Of a DNA stretch of 36,401 bases, positions 25,546 through 33,706 are shown in pieces. The stretch's first letter is position 1. Every line of letters begins with the position of its first letter. The DNA lies in contig CAZKJO010000023.1 of assembly GCA_964553105.1 (NCBI GenBank), forward strand, positions 1-36,401. The letters run 5' to 3'. A program made the translations under genes and the position numbers. This stretch comes from Profundicola sp964553105. GTDB lineage: Bacteria > Bacteroidota > Bacteroidia > Flavobacteriales > Weeksellaceae. The notes under the pieces are model-generated. The model was not told the DNA's origin and made no database searches. It worked only from the letters and a program-made list of their open reading frames with translations.

Positions 25546-27015
25546 TTATATAGAATAATTTGGTGCTTCTTTGGTGATAGTAATATCATGTGGGTGACTT
25601 TCTTGTAATCCTGCATTGGTAATTCTCACCATTTTTGAGTTTTCAATTAAATCTTTAATTGTCTCCGTTCCACAGTATCCCATTCCTGATCGTAATCCAC
25701 CACAAAGTTGGTAAACAACATCCTTCACAGGTCCTTTGTAAGGAACTCTACCTTCAATCCCTTCCGGAACTAATTTTTTTGCTTCTACAGATTTATTTTG
25801 AAAATATCTATCACTACTTCCACGTTTCATTGCTGCCAATGAACCCATACCTTGATAAATCTTGAATTTTCTTCCTTGGAAAATAACTTCTTCCCCTGGC
25901 GCTTCTTCGGTTCCAGCAAATAGTCCTCCTAACATAACGCAGTTAGCTCCTGAAGCAATAGCTTTAACGATGTCTCCAGATAATTTAATACCACCGTCTG
26001 CAATTACTGAAACATTATGCTGTTTTGCATATTCATACACATCATAAATCGCTGAAAGTTGAGGAACTCCAACACCGGCTACAACACGTGTAGTACAGAT
26101 TGAACCTGGCCCCACACCTACTTTTAAAGCGTTTGCACCCGCATCGATAAGCATTTTAGCAGCTTCAGCTGTAACAATATTGCCACCTACCAAATCTAAA
26201 TCGGGAAAAGCATTTCTTACCTCTTTCAGCTTGTTGATAACACCTTGTGAATGTCCGTGAGCAGAGTCAATAGCAATAATATCTACTCCTTTGTCTACCA
26301 AAGCTTGAACACGTTTCAAGGTATCTGCACCAACACCAACGCCTGCACCAACGCGTAATCTACCTTGACTATCTTTACAAGAATTAGGGAATTCGGCTAA
26401 ATTGTCGATATCCTTAATCGTAATTAAACCAATTAATTTATTGTTTTTATCAACGATAGGTAATTTCTCAATTCTGTTTTTTAGCAAAATTTCTTTAGCA
26501 TCATCCAGACTAGTATTAAAATCAGATGTAACCAAATTTTCTTTGGTCATAACATCTACAACCCTTTGTTGCATGTCTGTTTGGTATCTTATATCGCGAT
26601 TGGTTAAGATTCCAATCAAACTACCATCTTCTGTAATAACAGGTAGACCAGAAATTTTATACTTACGCATTAAATCCTCAGCATCTTGTAGTACTTGATC
26701 GGGACGTAGCGTAATAGGATCTGAAATCATTCCATTCTCCGAGCGCTTTACCATATCTATTTCCTGCGCTTGACGCTCAATAGACATGTTTTTATGAATA
26801 AAAGACAAACCACCTTCACGAGCCAAAGCTATCGCTAATTTAGATTCAGAAACAGTATCCATCGCAGCACTCACAATAGGAATTTGCAATTGAATTCTTT
26901 CTGTTAAATTGGTTTGAATATTTACTTCGGATGGAAGCGTTTGGGAGTATGCTGGTACAAGTAATAAGTCATCGAACGTGTATCCTTCTTGTACAATTTT
27001 ATCGGCTAAAGACAT
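25546..27015 (-). CDS. guaB: IMP dehydrogenase GuaB
   Basis: Oxidises IMP to XMP, the rate-limiting step of GMP synthesis. It has 489 residues: a TIM barrel (YTFDDLLLVPAYSQ at the start), two CBS regulatory domains inserted at about residues 97-205, the catalytic cysteine C307 in GPGSICTTRVVAG, and the flap with GMGSLAAM. Length is standard for enzymes with the Bateman module. It is a single-gene unit with its own terminator. Confidence 0.98.
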   Translation of the reverse strand: MSLADKIVQEGYTFDDLLLVPAYSQTLPSEVNIQTNLTERIQLQIPIVSAAMDTVSESKLAIALAREGGLSFIHKNMSIERQAQEIDMVKRSENGMISDPITLRPDQVLQDAEDLMRKYKISGLPVITEDGSLIGILTNRDIRYQTDMQQRVVDVMTKENLVTSDFNTSLDDAKEILLKNRIEKLPIVDKNNKLIGLITIKDIDNLAEFPNSCKDSQGRLRVGAGVGVGADTLKRVQALVDKGVDIIAIDSAHGHSQGVINKLKEVRNAFPDLDLVGGNIVTAEAAKMLIDAGANALKVGVGPGSICTTRVVAGVGVPQLSAIYDVYEYAKQHNVSVIADGGIKLSGDIVKAIASGANCVMLGGLFAGTEEAPGEEVIFQGRKFKIYQGMGSLAAMKRGSSDRYFQNKSVEAKKLVPEGIEGRVPYKGPVKDVVYQLCGGLRSGMGYCGTETIKDLIENSKMVRITNAGLQESHPHDITITKEAPNYSI

Positions 27016-27032
27016 AGTGCATTTTTGCCGAA

Positions 27033-27040
27033 CAAAATTA
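27033..27040 (-). promoter_or_regulatory. Likely -7 box for guaB
   Basis: TAATTTTG matches TAnnTTTG, 17 bases before the guaB ATG. No clear -33 TTG at the usual spacing. Confidence 0.45.
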
Positions 27041-27200
27041 AGTATTTATTTTGATTTAATTTACATAGACTTCAAAAAATAAAAATAATTATGTGTTAAT
27101 TTTTATATTAAATTCAACCAAAGCAGCAAGTTATCATTAAAAATATAACTTTTATCATATTATTAAAAGATTTAGTTTAAAACTGCTGACTTCTACAAAA

Positions 27201-27240
27201 TTAAAAACACCCATAAATCAAATAATTATGAGTGTTAGAT
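27201..27240 (-). terminator. Terminator of the RNase P RNA gene
   Basis: On the minus strand AACACTCATAA pairs with TTATGGGTGTT (11 bp, one G-U pair), 9-base loop, followed by a short T-run. It lies directly after the RNase P 3' end. Confidence 0.85.
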
Positions 27241-27249
27241 TTTAAAAAA

Positions 27250-27561
27250 TTCAGTCTATAAGCCGGATTCTGTTTTCGCCTAAGCGATTGCTTGTCATTT
27301 ATCTGGGCATTACATTACTGCAATGCTCTAGCTGCTTACCCCTCAGCATCGAGCGTGCAACTCTTAACAGCTGATATACATAGCATTGCACCACACAGAG
27401 TTTACCTGGTTTCACTACAGCCGAACTGTACATACTTTCTGTTGCACTGGTCCTCCCCCAAATCAGAGACCTAGGGTGATGGGTGTTACCCATTGCGTTG
27501 CACTATGGTGTCCGGACTTTCCTCCTAATTCTAAATCGAATTAAGCGACAAGCCGACTGAA
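27250..27561 (-). ncRNA. rnpB: RNase P RNA (catalytic subunit)
   Basis: Ribozyme that matures tRNA 5' ends. On the minus strand it reads TTCAGTCGGCTTGTCGCTTA at the 5' end and ATCCGGCTTATAGACTGAA at the 3' end, which pair as P1 (TTCAGTC/GACTGAA). The conserved core GAGGAAAGTCCGGACACCAT is intact, as are GGGTAACACCCA, AACAGAAAGTA, TAGTGAAACCAGGTAAACTC, GAGGGGTAAGCAG and ACAGAATCCGGCTTA, matching bacterial type A RNA. The length of about 312 bases is on the short side. Ends are set by P1 and fit a -7 box placed just upstream. Confidence 0.96.
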
Positions 27562-27564
27562 ATG

Positions 27565-27572
27565 CAAAGATA
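27565..27572 (-). promoter_or_regulatory. -7 box for rnpB
   Basis: TATCTTTG matches TAnnTTTG and ends 4 bases before the predicted RNA 5' end (27561). It is back to back with the sufE promoter. Confidence 0.65.
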
Positions 27573-27602
27573 GTTGTTTATTCAATATCCTGACATATTT
27601 AT

Positions 27603-27610
27603 TACCTTTG
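27603..27610 (+). promoter_or_regulatory. -7 box for sufE
   Basis: TACCTTTG matches TAnnTTTG and ends only 4 bases before the sufE ATG at 27615. Using the spacing seen at rnpB, transcription would start at or next to the ATG. Confidence 0.6.
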
Positions 27611-27614
27611 CGCC

Positions 27615-28040
27615 ATGACAATTCAAGAAAGACAAGCAGAGATTGTAGACGAGTTTTCATTTTATGATGACTGGCAACAACGATATGAATATTTGATAGA
27701 TTTAGGTAGATCACTACAACCTATGTCCGAAGAGGCTAAATCAGCTGGAAAATTGGTAAAAGGATGCCAATCAAATGTGTGGTTAGATGCTAAAATGGAT
27801 GGTGATACAATTGTTTTTGAAGCAGATAGTGATGCTATTTTACCAAAAGGGATTGCTGCCCTTTTAGTTCGTTTGTATAGTGGACAAAAGCCAGAAGATA
27901 TTCTACAAAGCAACGAATCATTTATAAGTGACATTGGTTTACAAGAATTCTTATCACCCACGCGTGCCAATGGTTTATTGGCCATGGTTAAACAAATTAA
28001 GTTTTACGCCATTGCTTTTAAAGCAAAAATGAATTCATAA
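27615..28040 (+). CDS. sufE: Cysteine desulfuration protein SufE
   Basis: Accepts persulfide sulfur from the cysteine desulfurase SufS for Fe-S cluster assembly. It has 141 residues and the active-site cysteine C51 in LVKGCQSNVW. The N-terminal YDDWQQRYEYLIDLGRSL helix and the C-terminal SPTRANGLLAMV segment are typical. SufS and the SufBCD scaffold are not in the window; a SufT-like gene lies about 7 kb away. It is first in a plus-strand unit with a glycosyltransferase 4 bases downstream. Confidence 0.96.
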   Translation: MTIQERQAEIVDEFSFYDDWQQRYEYLIDLGRSLQPMSEEAKSAGKLVKGCQSNVWLDAKMDGDTIVFEADSDAILPKGIAALLVRLYSGQKPEDILQSNESFISDIGLQEFLSPTRANGLLAMVKQIKFYAIAFKAKMNS

Positions 28041-28044
28041 ATCC

Positions 28045-29034
28045 TTGAAAGAACAACAGCGCATACTTGTTTTTAGGCTTTCATCTTTGGGTGATGTCGC
28101 CTTGTGTGTTCCTGTTATCATGAATGTATTGGAACAAAATCAAGGTCTTTTTATTGATTTTGTTACGCCAAGATTTATGCATGATTTATTTCCTGCTCAT
28201 GATCGCCTAATGTTTATCAATTTTGATAAAAACGGTAAACATCAAGGTATTTTAGGGCTTTTAAATCTATTAAAAAGTATTGACTTAAAACAATATGATG
28301 CGATAGCTGATTTACACGAAGTACTTAGAACAAAAGTTTTAGCAACAGCTTCTATTTTAAAAGGTAAAAAAGCAGTGAGCATTAAAAAAGATCGCAAAGC
28401 AAGAAAAGCTTTAATTAATGGAGAGACTTCACAACCACTCAAACCTACAACAGAAAAATACGCTGATGTCTTCAGAAGATTGGGTTTTAAACTAGAATTA
28501 GACCATCATTTAAAAAATTATTTATTTGAAACCAATCCTAGAACGAATAAAATTGGAATTGCTCCATTTGCTCGCCATCAAGGTAAAATGTATCCCATTG
28601 ATCAGTTAAAAGAAGTAGCTACCGAACTATCCAAAAAATATCCCATTGAAATCTACGGCAATAAGTCTGAATTAGAAAAATTAAAGGACTGGAAAACCAT
28701 CGGAAATATTGAATTTTGTTCAGGCCATGGATTAAAAGACGAGCTAAAACAAATGTCTGAACTTCAGCTTATGATTAGCATGGATAGTGCAAACATGCAT
28801 TTAGCCAGTTTAGTAGGCGTTCCTGTGGTTTCAATTTGGGGTGTAACTCACCCAAACGCAGGCTTCTTAGGTTATGGACAATCATGGGAAGGAATTATTC
28901 AAGATGAAAATTGCCAATGGCGACCTACATCCGTTTATGGAAATAAACTAGGCCCTAGCGATAATCCTACGGGTTTTGATGGAATTACGCCGGAAATGAT
29001 TATTAATAAAACGCTCGAATTGCTACATAAATAA
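28045..29034 (+). CDS. Glycosyltransferase family 9 (heptosyltransferase-like)
   Basis: GT-B fold transferase of 329 residues, related to ADP-heptose:LPS heptosyltransferases, likely acting at the cytoplasmic face in lipopolysaccharide or other glycan assembly. Seen: N-terminal ILVFRLSSLGDVAL (7-20), central IGIAPFARHQGKMYP, and the C-terminal donor motif SMDSANMHLASLVGVPVVS (245-263) with WGVTHP. The start is TTG at 28045, 4 bases after the sufE stop; no ATG lies near the conserved N-terminus, so coupling to sufE is likely. Acceptor and sugar are not determinable. Confidence 0.92.
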   Translation: MKEQQRILVFRLSSLGDVALCVPVIMNVLEQNQGLFIDFVTPRFMHDLFPAHDRLMFINFDKNGKHQGILGLLNLLKSIDLKQYDAIADLHEVLRTKVLATASILKGKKAVSIKKDRKARKALINGETSQPLKPTTEKYADVFRRLGFKLELDHHLKNYLFETNPRTNKIGIAPFARHQGKMYPIDQLKEVATELSKKYPIEIYGNKSELEKLKDWKTIGNIEFCSGHGLKDELKQMSELQLMISMDSANMHLASLVGVPVVSIWGVTHPNAGFLGYGQSWEGIIQDENCQWRPTSVYGNKLGPSDNPTGFDGITPEMIINKTLELLHK

Positions 29035-29035
29035 T

Positions 29036-29224
29036 ATGAAGAAACTTTTCATTATATCTGGCATTTTATTGGCCACTTCCTGCGAAAAACCAGCGCCTCA
29101 ACAACCAAAAGTGATTTGGAGTGATGTTTATATGGATACAATTTCACAAGATTCCATTACTCCTAAGGATACTATTTCCGTGCAAGATTCAATTCGAATC
29201 GATTCCACACAGCTCATTCCTTAA
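29036..29224 (+). CDS. Small lipoprotein, unknown function
   Basis: A 62-residue protein starting 1 base after the glycosyltransferase stop. It has a lipoprotein signal (MKKLFIISGILLATSC, acceptor C16) and a short acidic, Ser/Thr-rich tail in which D-T/S-I recurs: MDTISQDSI, KDTISVQDSI. There is no recognisable fold. Position and signal make it a real gene, presumably last in the sufE unit. I do not recognise its function. Confidence 0.75.
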   Translation: MKKLFIISGILLATSCEKPAPQQPKVIWSDVYMDTISQDSITPKDTISVQDSIRIDSTQLIP

Positions 29225-29345
29225 ACAGGAGAATATTTTTGTGATAACTTTCACTTTGGTTAAAATGCTTAGATACAAGCTGCTAAATGAAAACTAAAAT
29301 TTAAAATTTCTTAAAATTAACAAGGAATTTTCGAGATTTATTTCT

Positions 29346-29447
29346 TTGGCATATACTTTGAAATATATCTAACAACTAACAAGCTAAACCTACAGTCGTT
29401 AACCTAAGACTATGAAAGCAACCGAAGATTTATTCTTCGGTTTTTTT
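29346..29447 (+). ncRNA. Candidate small RNA behind a sigma-54-like promoter
   Basis: TTGGCATATACTTTGA at 29346-29361 resembles the -24/-12 sigma-54 consensus (TGGCA-N5-TTGC) with one change in the -12 GC pair (GA). Transcription would start near 29373 and end at a strong terminator hairpin (29420-29447), giving a transcript of about 75 bases with no conserved ORF. The gap 29225-29429 otherwise has no gene. A short frame from ATG 29412 runs into the hairpin and looks spurious. Confidence 0.35.
29420..29447 (+). terminator. Intrinsic terminator, plus strand
   Basis: AACCGAAGA-TTTAT-TCTTCGGTT followed by a T-run. It overlaps the last codons of the convergent 77-residue membrane gene. It ends either the sufE unit read-through or the candidate small RNA. 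Confidence 0.9.
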
Positions 29448-29663
29448 ATTTTCTGTAGAATTGGGATTTTTCCAAAGAAACTTTTCTCTTGTCATTTTAT
29501 TTCTTCTCCAATATAGAAATAAGGGGAATGTAATTAAAAACATGAAAATAGTTCCAAACCCATAAAGCTTATGTTTAATAGGATCATCGTTGTAATCAAA
29601 ATAAATTCCGGCTACAATAAGTCCGATGGAAATGAATGCACTAAGTATAACTACGTATTTCAT
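29430..29663 (-). CDS. Small two-helix membrane protein, unknown
   Basis: A 77-residue protein with two hydrophobic segments (about 3-22 and 35-52), a basic RRNKMTREKFLW stretch and a charged tail. It overlaps the LysE-type exporter gene by 4 bases, so translation is probably coupled and the two may act together. The last codons lie inside the plus-strand terminator hairpin. I do not recognise a named family. Confidence 0.8.
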   Translation of the reverse strand: MKYVVILSAFISIGLIVAGIYFDYNDDPIKHKLYGFGTIFMFLITFPLFLYWRRNKMTREKFLWKNPNSTENKKTEE

Positions 29664-30337
29664 TTTGAAATGAGATTAAAAGGAGCTGAAGGCAGAACCT
29701 CCTCTATTTCGAGCCCCTCGAACGAATAAAAACCTTTTAAAGTGATGATAAATCCAAAAATGAGTAAAGCAATACCTATGTATCTTCTTATTTTATAAAC
29801 AAGCTTATCACTCATTCTTTCTTGAAATTTTTTAGCTAAAAAAATCTTACTTAAGTCTATACCAAAAAAAGTTGCTAAGGCAATTCCCATAAACAATAGA
29901 AACTCATAATCCTCTGGGTAGGTTATGGTTACCCATCCAACAATCACAAACCAAAATACGACAATACCTATATTCAGCATATTCATTAAAAACCCATTGA
30001 CAAAGGTTTTAAAATAATTATGGCTCACCACCGCTGCATTATTTATATGTAATGCTGGTTTGGATTTATACATAAAAGCACCATAAATCATAATAATAAA
30101 TCCTCCAATTTTGAATAAGGACGGATGCGTTTCTATATAAGTTGCTAAATCTTTGGCTCCGTAGTATGCGACCGCTATGCATACAATATCAGAAACGATT
30201 ACACCTGCATCAAGTGCAATAGCTGCCTTCCAACCTTTAGTAAGACTAGTTTCAATTAACAAAAAGAATGCGGGCCCAATCAACACCAAACTCAACATGA
30301 ATCCTAGTGCAAGTGCAGATAGTACAAATTCAATCAT
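29660..30337 (-). CDS. LysE-family transporter
   Basis: A 225-residue integral membrane protein with about six hydrophobic helices, matching the LysE/RhtB family of amino-acid exporters. The N-terminal half carries the family-typical GPAFFLLIETSLTKGWKAA segment (about 21-39), with IDLSK between later helices. The substrate cannot be told from sequence; amino acids such as homoserine, threonine or arginine are known for relatives. It overlaps the small membrane protein gene downstream. Confidence 0.88.
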   Translation of the reverse strand: MIEFVLSALALGFMLSLVLIGPAFFLLIETSLTKGWKAAIALDAGVIVSDIVCIAVAYYGAKDLATYIETHPSLFKIGGFIIMIYGAFMYKSKPALHINNAAVVSHNYFKTFVNGFLMNMLNIGIVVFWFVIVGWVTITYPEDYEFLLFMGIALATFFGIDLSKIFLAKKFQERMSDKLVYKIRRYIGIALLIFGFIITLKGFYSFEGLEIEEVLPSAPFNLISK

Positions 30338-30375
30338 AGTTTAATGTTTGTTTGTTTTGCATCATGCTGAAGTAA

Positions 30376-31365
30376 TTAACTAATACTCGACAATTTTGTT
30401 GCCTCGAAATTGGCTATGATGTCCAAGGCAAGTTTCAAAGCTTGAATTCCGTCGTTAATAGTAACTCTAATTGGGGTATCATTTTCAATGCTATCAGCAA
30501 AAGACTCAAGCTCATCCAAAATCGCATTATTATTTAAAACATCCGGATATTCGAAATAGATTTTCTTTTTCTTTTTTTCCGCATTTTCTAAAATCATTGA
30601 AAAGTCGTCTATATTGTCTTCTGTAGCGTCTTCCATTCGAATAATTTCTGATTTTTTCTCTAGAAAGTCAACTGAAATATAGGCATCTTTTTGAAAAAAT
30701 CTAGATTTACGCATATTCTTCATTGAAATTCTACTGGTAGTAATATTAGCAACACAACCACTCTCAAAAACAATTCTTGCATTGGCAATATCTGGCGTTT
30801 CGCTAATAACACAGACCCCACTACTTCTAATTTCCTTCACAGGAGATTTAACGACCGATAATATCACATCCAAATCATGGATCATCAAATCTAAAACCAC
30901 AGGAACATCAGTTCCTCTAGGATTAAATTCGGCCAATCTATGCGTTTCAATAAACAATGGTTCTTTAACCAAATCTGATACTGCTTTGAAAGCTGGGTTG
31001 AATCTCTCTACGTGCCCTACCTGACCTTTTACATTGTTTTGTTCCAAAAGCTTTTCTAACTCTTGAGCTTCTTCTAGCGTATTAGTAATAGGCTTTTCAA
31101 TAAAAACGTGTTTTTTATTTTCGATTGCCTTTTTTGCCAAATCAAAATGAGACAATGTAGGTGTCACAATATCAAGCATTTCAACTTCTGCTAAAAGATC
31201 ATCTAAATTCTCGAAGAATTTATAACCAAATTCAGCTTCTATCCTCTTAGCATTCTCTTTATCTAAGTCGTAGAAACCTACAAGTTCGTATCTTTCTGAT
31301 TGTTGAAGTAACTTTAAGTGAATTTTTCCTAAATGTCCGGCTCCGGCAACTCCCGCTTTTATCAT
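30376..31365 (-). CDS. Gfo/Idh/MocA-family oxidoreductase
   Basis: NAD(P)-dependent oxidoreductase of 329 residues from ATG at 31365. It has the Rossmann motif GAGHLG (8-13), the EKPITNT motif with the catalytic-region lysine, GHVERFNPAF and the HDLDVILS segment in the C-terminal beta-sheet domain. The longer frame adds 19 residues that overlap the promoter. Substrates in this family are sugars, inositols or related compounds; the specific one is not clear. It is divergent from pcm. Confidence 0.9.
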   Translation of the reverse strand: MIKAGVAGAGHLGKIHLKLLQQSERYELVGFYDLDKENAKRIEAEFGYKFFENLDDLLAEVEMLDIVTPTLSHFDLAKKAIENKKHVFIEKPITNTLEEAQELEKLLEQNNVKGQVGHVERFNPAFKAVSDLVKEPLFIETHRLAEFNPRGTDVPVVLDLMIHDLDVILSVVKSPVKEIRSSGVCVISETPDIANARIVFESGCVANITTSRISMKNMRKSRFFQKDAYISVDFLEKKSEIIRMEDATEDNIDDFSMILENAEKKKKKIYFEYPDVLNNNAILDELESFADSIENDTPIRVTINDGIQALKLALDIIANFEATKLSSIS

Positions 31366-31391
31366 GCGATGATTTTTAATGGTATGAATTT

Positions 31392-31422
31392 CAAATTTAC
31401 AACATAAATTATAAAGGTTCAA
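31392..31422 (-). promoter_or_regulatory. Promoter of the Gfo/Idh oxidoreductase
   Basis: TAAATTTG (31392-31399) and TTG (31420-31422) on the minus strand with a 20-base spacer: a good bacteroidetal promoter, 26 bases before the ATG. Confidence 0.65.
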
Positions 31423-31462
31423 TTTAAGAAAATTTTTAAGGTTAGCATTAGCTTCTTTTTAA

Positions 31463-31493
31463 TTGAAAATTTCAAATATAAGTTCCATTTTTG
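31463..31493 (+). promoter_or_regulatory. Promoter of pcm
   Basis: TTG (31463-31465), 20-base spacer, then CATTTTTG (31486-31493), one mismatch from TAnnTTTG. The box ends 4 bases before the ATG at 31498, so the mRNA would be almost leaderless. Confidence 0.5.
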
Positions 31494-31497
31494 CAAA

Positions 31498-32151
31498 ATG
31501 GATAAGATGGATAGCTTCAAGCATCGTGGTAATAGAAGAAAATTGATAGATTTATTGAGATCTAAAGGAATCTCTGATGAAAGTGTTTTAGCTGCTATGA
31601 ATAAAGTGCCTAGACACTTATTTTTAACTTCAGCGTTTGAGGATCATGCTTATGAAGACAAAGCATTTCCGATTGCTGCAGACCAAACTATTTCACATCC
31701 TTATACCGTTGCCTTTCAGTCTTCTTTGTTAGACATTAGCCCAGGTGATAAGGTATTAGAAGTAGGAACCGGAAGTGGTTATCAAACGGCTGTATTGGTG
31801 GCAATGCAAGCCGATGTTTATACAATAGAAAGACAGAAATCCTTGGTAGATTTTAGCAGAAAAATATTAAGAAAAACAAATTTAGAACCTAAATATCAAA
31901 CTTATGGTGATGGATACAAAGGTTTGCCTTCATTTGCTCCATTTGATAAAATAATTGTTACCGCGGGCTCTCCTATTCTTCCCTCAATTTTGCTACAACA
32001 ACTTAAGATTGGAGGTATTGGCGTTGTACCAATTGGTGAAGTCAATCAAAAAATGTTTACGTTTCTACGTGTAGACGAACGAAGATATGAACAAATGGAG
32101 TTTGGTGATTATCAGTTCGTTCCCATGTTAGAGGATAAAGATATCTTATAA
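31498..32151 (+). CDS. pcm: Protein-L-isoaspartate O-methyltransferase
   Basis: SAM-dependent enzyme that methylates isoaspartyl residues as a first step of protein repair. It has 217 residues. Seen: VPRHLF (38-43), QTISHPYTV (63-71, family QTIS-P), SAM motif I VLEVGTGSGYQ (86-96), and the later GDGYKGLP and VTAGSP segments. A second ATG at 31507 would also fit; the first is chosen because it sits at the expected distance from the promoter. Note the histidine where many homologues have glutamine in QTISQPY. Confidence 0.95.
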   Translation: MDKMDSFKHRGNRRKLIDLLRSKGISDESVLAAMNKVPRHLFLTSAFEDHAYEDKAFPIAADQTISHPYTVAFQSSLLDISPGDKVLEVGTGSGYQTAVLVAMQADVYTIERQKSLVDFSRKILRKTNLEPKYQTYGDGYKGLPSFAPFDKIIVTAGSPILPSILLQQLKIGGIGVVPIGEVNQKMFTFLRVDERRYEQMEFGDYQFVPMLEDKDIL

Positions 32152-32278
32152 TGCAGAATTGGAATTATTATTGTTATTCTCTAATTCAAATCAATGTATC
32201 ATTAATACATATTAAATAAATATTTTTTAATATTGTCTAGTTTATTATGTATTTTTATAAACAATATATTAAAAAATT

Positions 32279-33124
32279 ATGAGAAGAAGTAATGGATTTA
32301 AAATAAGGCTAATCATTGGTTTAGTGATTGCAGCCTTTGCCCTTTTCAAGTATTATTCTTCGAGTTCTGTAAATGAGATTACTGGAGAAAAACAGCATAT
32401 TAACATTACGCCAGAACAAGAGATTCAGCTTGGATTAGACGGAAGGAATTATATGATACAAGAATCAGGAGGATTGTATCAAGATCCCGAAGTTCAGCAA
32501 TATATTGATGTAATGGGTAAAAGAATAGTAGAGAGCAGCGACGCGAGTAAAACTCCATATCAATATGAGTTTCATGTTTTAGCTGACCCTAATCAAGTCA
32601 ATGCCTTTGCGATGCCAGGAGGTCAAATTTTCATTACGGCTGGTTTGTTAAAAAGATTAGAAAACGAAGATCAGGTGGCCGGTGTGTTAGGGCATGAAAT
32701 TGGTCATGTGGTAGCGCGTCATTCAGCCCAACAAATGGCAAAGCAAGATTTAACCCAAGGCTTGGCTGGTGCTGCAGGTGTTGTAGGTGGAGATATGAAT
32801 TCGGCTCAATATGCACAAATGATCGGTAATATGGTAAATATGAAATACGGTCGCGAAGACGAGCTTGAGTCAGATGAACTTGGCGTTAGGTTTATGGTTC
32901 AGTCGGGTTATGACCCACATGCTCTTATACGTGTGATGGAAATCTTAGATGAAGCAAGTGGTGGACAAGCTCCACCGGAGTTTCAATCTACTCACCCCAG
33001 TCCGGAAAACAGGGTTCAGAGAATTAAAGAGGCAATTGATAAATATGGTGGATCAGCTACTCCAAATACGAACTCCAATAAGTTACCGAGTAATGTACCT
33101 TCTAATACTTCAGGGGATTATTAA
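32279..33124 (+). CDS. M48-family zinc metallopeptidase, membrane-anchored or exported
   Basis: A 281-residue protein with an N-terminal hydrophobic helix (about 10-23) and no lipobox, followed by an M48 domain. HExxH is H139-E-I-G-H143, and the third ligand is E197 in EDELESDELG. The segment NAFAMPGGQIFITAGLL (108-124) and the STHPSPENRVQRI stretch near the C-terminus are as in BepA/LoiP-type periplasmic proteases, which degrade misfolded outer-membrane proteins. The C-terminal tail is Asn/Ser/Pro-rich. There is a 127-base AT-rich gap after pcm. Confidence 0.93.
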   Translation: MRRSNGFKIRLIIGLVIAAFALFKYYSSSSVNEITGEKQHINITPEQEIQLGLDGRNYMIQESGGLYQDPEVQQYIDVMGKRIVESSDASKTPYQYEFHVLADPNQVNAFAMPGGQIFITAGLLKRLENEDQVAGVLGHEIGHVVARHSAQQMAKQDLTQGLAGAAGVVGGDMNSAQYAQMIGNMVNMKYGREDELESDELGVRFMVQSGYDPHALIRVMEILDEASGGQAPPEFQSTHPSPENRVQRIKEAIDKYGGSATPNTNSNKLPSNVPSNTSGDY

Positions 33125-33150
33125 GATTTAATAGTCCTTATCACAACATA

Positions 33151-33186
33151 AAAAAAGCAGCTAATCGAAAGATAAGCTGCTTTTTT
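33151..33186. terminator. Bidirectional terminator between convergent genes
   Basis: Perfect 12-bp stem AAAAAAGCAGCT/AGCTGCTTTTTT with a 12-base loop. T-runs form on both strands, so it can end both the M48 gene (plus) and the TonB-like gene (minus). Confidence 0.93.
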
Positions 33187-33205
33187 ATTTGATAATAATT
33201 CTAAT

Positions 33206-33706
33206 TTATTGCTTCTGTGCTCTTTTAAAAGCTTTAAGATAGCGTACTCCATAAAGCGTATTTACATCTCTATCATAAACTCTTCCCGGTGATACAAAAA
33301 TCTTCTCATCGTTGATTTTCTTTCTAAACTTTTCAAAGGCGTCGCGCGTAAATTCATCTAAATCTTGCTCACTTACTTTTACTCTTTCTGCAGCAGAGAT
33401 ACTTCCATCTTGATTGATAACGAATTCAATATATACTCTCACTCCATTTCCTTTAGACACCTTTTCTGCGCCCTCCATAAAAGGTGCAAAAATGAAGTTT
33501 ATTTGGTCTTTCATGCATTTGGCCAAATATCCTTTGTGTCCAGCTAAACTTTCGCAACCTTTCACCATAGGTAATTCCTCTAAAACATTTAATGGATAAC
33601 CTTTTGCGCGCAACTCTTCAACAGTTTCGGTTACTTCAAACTTTTTGTCTTGTGCAAAACTTGAAACAGCAACACTAAATAATAGGATTAAAATTAAATT
33701 TCTCAT
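33206..33706 (-). CDS. Exported TonB-like C-terminal domain protein
   Basis: A 166-residue protein with a signal peptide (MRNLILILLFSVAVSSFAQ). The mature part resembles the free-standing TonB C-terminal domains common in Flavobacteriia: a PMVKGCE motif (C51) with a second cysteine C64 in KCMKDQI, then VRVYIEFVINQDGSISAAERV and a helix-rich end (FTRDAFEKFRKKI). The paired cysteines may form a disulfide in the periplasm. It lacks the TonB N-terminal membrane anchor and proline-rich rod, so direct energy transfer is unlikely. Its start overlaps the SPFH gene stop by 4 bases. Confidence 0.75.
   Translation of the reverse strand: MRNLILILLFSVAVSSFAQDKKFEVTETVEELRAKGYPLNVLEELPMVKGCESLAGHKGYLAKCMKDQINFIFAPFMEGAEKVSKGNGVRVYIEFVINQDGSISAAERVKVSEQDLDEFTRDAFEKFRKKINDEKIFVSPGRVYDRDVNTLYGVRYLKAFKRAQKQ

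Noticed and set aside
27292..27493. Short ORFs on both strands inside 27250-27561
   Set aside because: They lie within the RNase P RNA gene, whose conserved core explains the sequence.
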